From Bacteroidota bacterium (lineage in GTDB: Bacteria > Bacteroidota > Bacteroidia > Flavobacteriales > Schleiferiaceae), in assembly GCA_003045865.1 (NCBI GenBank), contig PZPB01000003.1:1-64000 (forward strand): a DNA stretch of 64,000 nt, given 5' to 3'. Below the pieces are notes generated by a model. It had not been told where the DNA came from. It saw only the letters and a list, made by a program, of their open reading frames with translations, and made no database searches. Of this stretch, positions 57,643 to 64,000 are shown one piece after another. A program made the position numbers and the translations under genes. Numbering within the stretch: the first letter of the stretch is position 1; the number at the start of each line of letters is the position of its first letter.

Positions 57643-59759
57643 GAACCGTACACAGCGGTTAAGTCATTTAAAACTTGCACTGCTTCATACAAATACAAAT
57701 CTTTACGTAAGCCCTTGTGCCAATTTTCGTTTTTCACTTTAGATTCGTCATTGGCTTCGACCGCCTCAATATCAGCTTTATTTGTACCGATAGTTAACAG
57801 TTGATAGCTTTCACGCATGCCTTTGTACTTCTTCGCTTCATCGCGATATTCCTCCTGCTCTTTTCTAAAGTTTTCTAAATTTAAACTCACCTCCGATTTC
57901 TCGCGCTCATCTTTAATCCAGCGGGCATACTTTTCAATTAGTGCAAAGTTTGCTGTTGTGTCTACTCTTAATTTACTTCTATGTACCAAGTTTGGATATT
58001 GACTTACACCAGGTCCCCACAATTCGTATTCCGCCTTTTCAATTTCATCATAAGGCAAAGCGTAATTCTGCTCTTTCTCTCCGGAAGGGATATACATGTA
58101 ATTATCTGGTAAAACGATATCCGGAGTTACGCCCTTAAGCTGCGGGGTACCACCATTAATACGGTAGTACTTTTGTATGGTCAACTTTAATGCCCCCAAG
58201 GGTTTCAAGTTATTATAGGTCATGCTTACTGCGCGATCCATATCAACCACATTTTGCACCGTACCCTTTCCAAAAGTAGACTGGCTACCGATAATCAAGC
58301 CTCTTTTATAATCTTGAATTGCGGCGGCAAAAATCTCAGAAGCCGATGCACTAAATTGGTTTACCATTACCACTAAAGGGCCATCGTAAATTACACCTCG
58401 GTCTTTATCACTTAATACTTGGGGTCTGCGCCCAGATGCCTTCACCTGAACCACCGGACCTTGATCAATAAAAAGGCCCACAATATCTATCACGCTCTGT
58501 AGGCTTCCTCCGCCATTATTACGAAGATCGAGAATCACACCGTTTACATTTTCCGCTTTCAGTTTTTCCAATTCTTTGGCTACGTCTTCGGCACAGTCGT
58601 GATTTGAATCGCCGTAAAAGTTTACATAGAATTTCGGTAAACGGATGTAACCCACTTTATTTTCACCTTCACCAATTACAGACGATTTAGCAAAAGTTGA
58701 CTCTAATTCTACAATGTCGCGAATAATGGGGATTTCCATTTTGGTACCATCCATTTTACGCACGGTTAATTTCACTTCGGTTCCCTTCGGACCACGAATA
58801 TGCGTAACCGCCTTACGTACACCTAAACCTACTAGATCTACAATTTCACCGTCTTCTTGCTCTACTTTTAAAATTTTATCGCCTACCTCTAGATCCCCTT
58901 GTTTCCAGCAAGGACTGCCCACTATTACTTTAGAGATAGTTACGTAATCGCCTTTCTGCGAAAGCTGTGCTCCGATACCCTGAAGTTGACCCGTCATATT
59001 AATTTCAAAATCTTCTTTTTTCTCAGGTGGAAAATATTGGGTGTGTGGATCATAAACCAAGGTTATGGCATTTAGGTAAGCCGATAACCAATCCATACGC
59101 TCCATATCATCGAGGCTTTTAAACCAATCTTCGTGCAGTTCCAGTTCCTTTTCTCGGGCCTTAAGCTCCATCTCGGCAAGACTTAAAGTATCTGCTTTGC
59201 TAGTACCTGTGCTATCGTTACTATCATCTAGCATTTCATCAATGCGATTTAATACCCGGTATTTAAAATATTTACGCCAGCGATCTTTTAACTCCTCTGT
59301 ATCATCGGCAAAGTCAAGTTTTTCGTCGTCCGTTTCGAAATTTTCTTTTAGATTCAGATCGAAAGGTTTGGCTAAGATTTCTTTATAAAACCCCTTAACT
59401 TCTTTGTAACGTGTTTGATACAACTGATAAGAGCTTTCAAAAAAGCCTAGTTGCGCTACTCTAATTTGATCGTCAATATCCATACGATGACTTTCCATCG
59501 ACTTAACATCCTCTGCCAATAAAAATCTTTTATTGTAGTCTAAGCTTTCTAAAAAATTAGCAAAGACCTTTTGGGAAAACTCATCATTTAAATCTTGAGG
59601 GGAAAAATGATTTGAATTTAAGACTTGGTAAATGAGATTCAGAATTACTTTATCCTTTTTTTCTTCTTGTCCAATTGGATTGTAAAACCCTAAACCTAAA
59701 CCAACTACCAATAACAAGAATAGGTATCTATACTTGTTCACCATCTTAATATATTGCAT
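57639..59759 (-). CDS. prc: Carboxy-terminal processing protease (Prc/Tsp)
   Basis: 706 residues. A signal/anchor (about 10-27) leads a long helical region, then a PDZ domain (QLSQKGDYVTISKVIVGSPC, VGDKILKVEQ). The S41 domain has the nucleophile Ser in NQFSASASEIFAAAIQDYKR and the Lys in STFGKGTVQNV. A C-terminal DUF3340-like tail of about 150 residues follows. It degrades or trims periplasmic proteins from the C terminus. ATG 59759 is taken as start; ATG 59744 is equally possible. The ABC permease gene follows, overlapping by 4 nt. Confidence 0.95.
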   Translation of the reverse strand: MQYIKMVNKYRYLFLLLVVGLGLGFYNPIGQEEKKDKVILNLIYQVLNSNHFSPQDLNDEFSQKVFANFLESLDYNKRFLLAEDVKSMESHRMDIDDQIRVAQLGFFESSYQLYQTRYKEVKGFYKEILAKPFDLNLKENFETDDEKLDFADDTEELKDRWRKYFKYRVLNRIDEMLDDSNDSTGTSKADTLSLAEMELKAREKELELHEDWFKSLDDMERMDWLSAYLNAITLVYDPHTQYFPPEKKEDFEINMTGQLQGIGAQLSQKGDYVTISKVIVGSPCWKQGDLEVGDKILKVEQEDGEIVDLVGLGVRKAVTHIRGPKGTEVKLTVRKMDGTKMEIPIIRDIVELESTFAKSSVIGEGENKVGYIRLPKFYVNFYGDSNHDCAEDVAKELEKLKAENVNGVILDLRNNGGGSLQSVIDIVGLFIDQGPVVQVKASGRRPQVLSDKDRGVIYDGPLVVMVNQFSASASEIFAAAIQDYKRGLIIGSQSTFGKGTVQNVVDMDRAVSMTYNNLKPLGALKLTIQKYYRINGGTPQLKGVTPDIVLPDNYMYIPSGEKEQNYALPYDEIEKAEYELWGPGVSQYPNLVHRSKLRVDTTANFALIEKYARWIKDEREKSEVSLNLENFRKEQEEYRDEAKKYKGMRESYQLLTIGTNKADIEAVEANDESKVKNENWHKGLRKDLYLYEAVQVLNDLTAVYGS

Positions 59760-59827
59760 ATAAAACCTTCTACTTAAAAGTTTGTTAAAAAGAGCTTTAG
59801 AGTAATTCCTCTCCGCGGAGGTAACAT

Positions 59828-59835
59828 TACTTTTG
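59828..59835 (+). promoter_or_regulatory. -7 box of the TonB-receptor/DUF4249 operon
   Basis: TACTTTTG fits TAnnTTTG, 87 nt before the receptor ATG. No TTG is found at -33. Instead the perfect palindrome CTCCGCGGAG (about 59812-59821) lies in the spacer region, a possible operator. Confidence 0.4.
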
Positions 59836-59921
59836 CCCCGATTTATAAAAAGAACCAGAAAGGTAAAAGTAAGTTCTTTTTCAGGATCACTTAATCCACA
59901 AAGCGCTAATTCTTAGTTAAA

Positions 59922-62297
59922 ATGCGATTCTTACTAAACCTACTGTTCTTAGGACTAAGCTTTCAAGCTTTTTCCCAAAACCTACTCCATACTTATAGCG
60001 GTTATGTTCGAGATGCCAAAACCGGTGAAGAGCTGATTGGTGTAAATGTAGTTATTCCCAGTTTAGGGGAAGGCGCCAGCACCAACCTTTATGGCTACTA
60101 TTCATTGAGCCTAAAACCAGGTATTTATGAAGTATCGATTCAGTATATTGGTTATCAGACCAAAACCATGAAAATAGATCTTAATAAAGATCTTAAAATG
60201 AATATCGAATTAAGCGAAAATACGACCGAGCTAGATGAAGTGATCGTTACAGCCGAGAAACTAGACCAGAATGTAAGTAGTGTAGAAATGAGTGTCGCCC
60301 AGCTCGATATTAAGGATGTAAAAAAAATGCCCGCTCTTTTAGGAGAGGTTGACATTATTCGCAGCTTAACGCTGTTACCAGGCATTAGCACTATTGGTGA
60401 AGCTTCTAATGGTTTTAATGTAAGAGGGGGCAATACAGATCAAAACCTAATTTTATTAGACGAAGCCCCTGTTTACAACTCATCTCACCTTTTTGGCTTC
60501 TTTTCCATTTTCAATGCTGATGCGGTAAAAGACGTAAAACTTTATAAGGGCGGAATACCCTCCCGCTATGGCGGCCGCCTTAGTTCTGTGGTAGATGTAC
60601 GACAGAAAGACGGAAACAATAAAGAGTTTAGTGGAACTGGTGGAATTGGTCTATTATCAAGCCGATTACTTTTGGAAGGACCGATACAAAAAGATAAATC
60701 GGCCTTTATGATAGCCGCTCGTCGCTCTTATGCCGATTTATTTTTAGCCCTAAGTTCCGACCCTACTATTAATCAAAATACGCTGTATTTCTACGACTTA
60801 AATGCAAAGCTGAATTACATTCTTAGCGATAAAGACCGCCTATACTTAAGCGGATACTTTGGTCGTGACGTCTTTGAACTTGATGATCTTTTTGGCTTTG
60901 ATTGGGGAAATGCAACGGCTTCTTTACGCTGGAATCACTTGTTTAGTGATAAACTTTTTTCGAATTTCACTTTAGTTTTTAGCGACTATACTTATTCTTT
61001 AGGTACTCCGGAAGACGACGAATTTAACTTCCGCCTTAAATCTACTATCCAAGACTATCATTTCAAAAATCAATATAACTACTACATCAGTAGTAAAAAC
61101 GAAATTGAATTTGGAATAGAAGGAATCTATTATCGTATGAAGCCTGGCGAAATTACGGGTAGTTTTGAATTACAACTTCAAGACGAATTTGCATTAGAGC
61201 CTTCCGTTTATTTTAGTCAAGAGCTAGAACTAGGTACACGTTGGACCGTTCAGTATGGCCTTCGCTATTCCTCTTTTTATAATTTAGGAGCGCAAAAAGT
61301 GCGAAACTATGCGAAACCCGACCTTCCCCAACTAAATGAATTGATTGACTCGGAAGAATATTCTTCCGGACAGATTATAGAGGCCTATAATGGATTGGAA
61401 GGGTTGGAGCCAAGACTATCTGCCAACTACCGCATAAGTGATGAACAAAGTATTAAAGCTAGTTATAATCGTACCCGTCAATATATTCATCTAATAAGTA
61501 ACACTTCTACTCCTACCCCAGTTGATTTATATAGACCCGCTGGACGTTACATTCAACCGGCCACGGTAAATCAAGTGGCCGCTGGGTACTTTCAAAATTT
61601 TGCTGAGAACCGCTATGAAGTATCGATTGAAGGTTACTATAAAGATTTTAAGAATATTGTAGACTACCGCAATGGAGCAAATCTCATTTTCAATGAAACA
61701 ATTGAAACAGAAATATTACCTGGTATTGGTCGCTCCTTTGGTTTAGAATTTTATCTGCGCAAGCGCAAAGGACGATTAAGCGGTTGGTTAAGTTATACTC
61801 TTTCTAAAACGGAGTTGAGAGTAGAAAATGATGACCCTCTATTGGCTATAAATGCCGGTGACTGGTATCCTGCCAATTACGATAAGCGCCATGACATATC
61901 CTTAGTCCTAAACTATCAACTAACCAAAAAATGGGATCTTGGAATGAACTTCACCTATCAATCTGGTCGTCCAATTACGCCTCCCGAAGGCCGTTTTAAT
62001 TTCGAGGATTATAGTGTTCCTGTTTACCGAAGCCGCAACAGCCTCAGAATTCCCGATTATCATCGTTTAGACCTATCTGCGAATTACACGCCTGAAAAAG
62101 ATCCCAACAAGAAATTTTACAGTTCGTGGTCTCTTGGTTTTTACAATGTTTACGCACGTAGAAACGCTTATTCAATATTCTTTCAACAAACACCACAAGC
62201 TCAAGGGGCAACTACTTCAAGCTTTGATACCCAAGCTGTACAACTCGCCATTTTCGGTACTATCATCCCATCTGTAACCTGGAATTTTAACTTTTAA
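59922..62297 (+). CDS. TonB-dependent receptor with CarboxypepD_reg-like domain
   Basis: 791 residues. A signal peptide (ends QAFSQ) and a CarboxypepD_reg-like domain (GYVRDAKTGEELIGVNVVIP, about 27-110) come first. The plug has VDIIRSLTLLPGISTIGEAS and GFNVRGGNTDQNLILLDEAP, and the beta-barrel ends TIIPSVTWNFNF. It imports an unknown large ligand through the outer membrane using TonB. It is followed 2 bp later by a DUF4249 lipoprotein gene, the usual partner arrangement; the pair is probably a nutrient-uptake or surface complex. Confidence 0.92.
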   Translation: MRFLLNLLFLGLSFQAFSQNLLHTYSGYVRDAKTGEELIGVNVVIPSLGEGASTNLYGYYSLSLKPGIYEVSIQYIGYQTKTMKIDLNKDLKMNIELSENTTELDEVIVTAEKLDQNVSSVEMSVAQLDIKDVKKMPALLGEVDIIRSLTLLPGISTIGEASNGFNVRGGNTDQNLILLDEAPVYNSSHLFGFFSIFNADAVKDVKLYKGGIPSRYGGRLSSVVDVRQKDGNNKEFSGTGGIGLLSSRLLLEGPIQKDKSAFMIAARRSYADLFLALSSDPTINQNTLYFYDLNAKLNYILSDKDRLYLSGYFGRDVFELDDLFGFDWGNATASLRWNHLFSDKLFSNFTLVFSDYTYSLGTPEDDEFNFRLKSTIQDYHFKNQYNYYISSKNEIEFGIEGIYYRMKPGEITGSFELQLQDEFALEPSVYFSQELELGTRWTVQYGLRYSSFYNLGAQKVRNYAKPDLPQLNELIDSEEYSSGQIIEAYNGLEGLEPRLSANYRISDEQSIKASYNRTRQYIHLISNTSTPTPVDLYRPAGRYIQPATVNQVAAGYFQNFAENRYEVSIEGYYKDFKNIVDYRNGANLIFNETIETEILPGIGRSFGLEFYLRKRKGRLSGWLSYTLSKTELRVENDDPLLAINAGDWYPANYDKRHDISLVLNYQLTKKWDLGMNFTYQSGRPITPPEGRFNFEDYSVPVYRSRNSLRIPDYHRLDLSANYTPEKDPNKKFYSSWSLGFYNVYARRNAYSIFFQQTPQAQGATTSSFDTQAVQLAIFGTIIPSVTWNFNF

Positions 62298-62299
62298 GT

Positions 62300-63181
62300 A
62301 TGAAAACATTTTATAAGTTAGGCTTTATAGCTTTAATTTTAAGCTTCGCCGCTTGCACAGATGTGGTTGAATTAGAAGTTCCTCAAACTGCACCTGAAAT
62401 CGTTATTACTGGTCAATTATCAAATACCGATAGCTGCTATGTGCGGATTAGCACTACCGCGCCATACTTTTCAGATGAAGAGACTACTAAGATTAGCGGT
62501 GCGCGCGTAAGCATTTGGCAAGGAAGCACTGAAGTGGCCTTACTAACCGAGAGCAGTTTAACAGCTGGCTATTACAGCAGTGATTTCAAGGGAAGCATTG
62601 GCAATCTTTATCATATCGAAGTTTTGGTTGAGGGTAACTTTCCGGAAAAAACCTTGGGTACTTGGGTGTCCGTTTTTGACACATTGCGTGATTGCCCAGT
62701 GGTGGATAGTATTAGACAGGCCACCTTAAGTCGTTCTACCACTCCACAGGCCTTTGAAGAAGGTGAATATGCGCTTATGTATTTTGGAGATATTCCTAAT
62801 GTGAGGAATTACTATCGTTTGAAGAGAACCTTAAATGATTCGGTATTTGCAAAAGAAATTATTGTTTTTGATGATGAAGGTGTGGATGGAATTTACTTTG
62901 GCTCAGGAATCTTTCCTCCAATTTCTATTTACGGCCCTTTTGAGGAAGACGAAATGGAAATAGAATTAGACACTTTAGTAGTTCGTCTTGAAAGTATTTC
63001 AAGAGATTTTGGTGATTTTCTGGATTTGGTTAACAGCCAAACACAGGTAGGTTCACCATTTGACGCTCCTCCTGCATTGGTAGTAGGTAATATTCACCGT
63101 AAAGGAGATGCTGAAGATTATGCCTTTGGATACTTCAACGTTGTTGGCAGTAATACTAATGGATTAAGGTATAAGCCCTAG
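62300..63181 (+). CDS. DUF4249-family lipoprotein
   Basis: 293 residues. The N-terminal segment FIALILSFAACTDVVELEVP has a lipobox ending at Cys19, so it is a lipoprotein. PEIVITGQLSNTDSCYVRIS and VEVLVEGNFPEKTLGTW-type strands match DUF4249, and the beta-rich body lacks SusD TPR helices. DUF4249 proteins accompany TonB-dependent receptors in Bacteroidota and may act as surface ligand-binding partners. Translation is nearly coupled to the receptor gene. Confidence 0.85.
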   Translation: MKTFYKLGFIALILSFAACTDVVELEVPQTAPEIVITGQLSNTDSCYVRISTTAPYFSDEETTKISGARVSIWQGSTEVALLTESSLTAGYYSSDFKGSIGNLYHIEVLVEGNFPEKTLGTWVSVFDTLRDCPVVDSIRQATLSRSTTPQAFEEGEYALMYFGDIPNVRNYYRLKRTLNDSVFAKEIIVFDDEGVDGIYFGSGIFPPISIYGPFEEDEMEIELDTLVVRLESISRDFGDFLDLVNSQTQVGSPFDAPPALVVGNIHRKGDAEDYAFGYFNVVGSNTNGLRYKP

Positions 63182-63214
63182 TGCTAAAATTGTAGCTTTG
63201 ATGAAAATTAAACC

Positions 63215-64000
63215 TTGAAAGAAAATAATATCAGTCACTGGGCCATTAACTGGCTACTAGATCAGGGCTTAAGCGAAGCAAGTGCCGAAGCTTTAACTAT
63301 GGCTATAGATGTTGTAATCGTTGTTGCCATAAGTCTTTTGGCAGATTTTATAGCTCGGAAAATCATTCTTAGAATCGTAACCCGCTATGTAAAACACTCT
63401 AAAAATAATTACGATGATGTTTTACTGGAAAAGCGAGTCTTTAAATCGCTCGCTCATCTGCTGCCTGCAATAGTTATTTATTACAGTCTTCCTTGGCTCT
63501 TCGACGATTTAAGCACTACCGTTCTATTGCTACAAAAACTAGTGGTAGTGTACGGCTTAATTGTAGTAATAGGCGTGGTTCACAAATTCCTTAAGGCTTT
63601 GGAACACATGGCTCTTAGCAGTAAAAGCTTTGAAGGAAAACCCATTAGTAGTTATATTCAGGTAATACTAATAGTGGTATACATCGCTGGCGGAGTGTTT
63701 ATCATTTCTACCGTAATGGATAAAAGTGCGGTGGCTATATTAACCACCTTTGGTGCTGCCACTGCCGTAATACTTTTGATTTTCCGAGACACGCTTTTAG
63801 GTCTTGTTGCTAGTATTCAAATTGCCGGCAATGACATGGTTCGCATCGGTGACTGGGTTAGCATGCCCAAATACGGTGCAGATGGGGATGTTTTAGAAAT
63901 TAATCTCACCACCGTTAAAGTTCGCAACTGGGATAAAACTATTTCAACTGTGCCCACTTATGCCTTTATCAGCGATAGTTTTGTAAACTGGCGCGGCATG
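63215..64000 (+). CDS. MscS-family mechanosensitive channel, cut by window edge
   Basis: 262 codons are visible from TTG 63215, the first start after an in-frame stop. ATG 63299 is possible but would remove part of the N terminus. The N-terminal helices are LTMAIDVVIVVAISLLADFI, SLAHLLPAIVIYYSLPWL and LVVVYGLIVVIGVVHKFL. TM3 and the MscS core follow: AILTTFGAATAVILLIFRD, LLGLVASIQIAGNDMVRIGD and VSMPKYGADGDVLEINLTTV. The spacing fits the YbdG/MscM type. Its C-terminal part lies beyond the window. It protects against osmotic downshock. Confidence 0.88.
   Translation, partial: MKENNISHWAINWLLDQGLSEASAEALTMAIDVVIVVAISLLADFIARKIILRIVTRYVKHSKNNYDDVLLEKRVFKSLAHLLPAIVIYYSLPWLFDDLSTTVLLLQKLVVVYGLIVVIGVVHKFLKALEHMALSSKSFEGKPISSYIQVILIVVYIAGGVFIISTVMDKSAVAILTTFGAATAVILLIFRDTLLGLVASIQIAGNDMVRIGDWVSMPKYGADGDVLEINLTTVKVRNWDKTISTVPTYAFISDSFVNWRGM

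Overview
The window looks like part of a chromosome from a Bacteroidota member, most likely Flavobacteriales. Several signs point this way. Genes are preceded by TAnnTTTG-type -7 promoter boxes instead of TATAAT. A very large secreted protein ends in a type IX secretion (T9SS) sorting domain. TonB-dependent receptors with CarboxypepD_reg-like plugs are present, as are a HYC_CC_PP/HMA/TonB-receptor cassette, an animal/fungal-type (GT3) glycogen synthase, a DUF4249 lipoprotein and DUF3127. Genus and species cannot be read from the sequence.

Region 1 (1-9.6 kb) is accessory and is the most interesting part. It is a RiPP (ribosomal peptide natural product) cluster of the Nif11-leader / NHLM-export kind. 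A 90-residue Nif11-like precursor with a double-Gly cleavage site lies on the + strand. It faces a seven-ORF, tightly packed - strand operon: Fe(II)/2-oxoglutarate dioxygenase (PhyH), HlyD-type secretion protein, C39 peptidase/ABC exporter, second NHLM ABC protein, the two halves of a B12-binding-type radical SAM enzyme, and a short-chain dehydrogenase-like protein. The two radical SAM halves are in one frame and are separated by a single UAA codon, so the gene is a fresh nonsense mutant, a true split gene, or a recoded gene. The predicted core (about 16 residues, Gly/Arg/Ala rich, no Cys or Thr) does not fit lanthipeptide or thiazole chemistry.

Region 2 (9.6-24 kb): a gene-poor gap, two tRNA genes (Gly, Leu), mutS, a SpoU methyltransferase, an OmpA/TSP3 porin-like protein, a folK-deoxynucleoside kinase pair, sppA, a queuosine-precursor-type transporter, a flippase-like membrane protein, DUF2797, a GH3-family protein, a predicted beta-propeller and a second deoxynucleoside kinase. 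A GC-rich intergenic element that may be a dispersed repeat follows.

Region 3 (24-39 kb) is housekeeping: membrane pyrophosphatase with an extra C-terminal domain, pdhB, etfBA, bifunctional nuclease, CNT nucleoside transporter, glycogen synthase, thyA-folA (folate/dTMP), and tig-clpP-clpX (protein quality control). A perfect 14-bp-arm inverted repeat lies between clpP and clpX.

Region 4 (39-52 kb): outer-membrane SPOR-like protein, the putative metal cassette (HYC_CC_PP, HMA, TonB receptor), nucleoid-associated protein, and a Crp/Fnr regulator next to a cysteine-dioxygenase-like cupin and rhodanese with a palindrome between them, suggesting sulfur or redox control. The 1540-residue T9SS cargo and a TonB protein follow.

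Region 5 (52-64 kb): tRNA-Leu(UAG), flavin reductase-like protein, DUF3127 with an SSB-like tail, AtoE-type fatty-acid transporter, aat, a lone peptide-type ABC permease, Prc protease, TonB receptor plus DUF4249 lipoprotein, and a MscS-type channel cut by the window edge.
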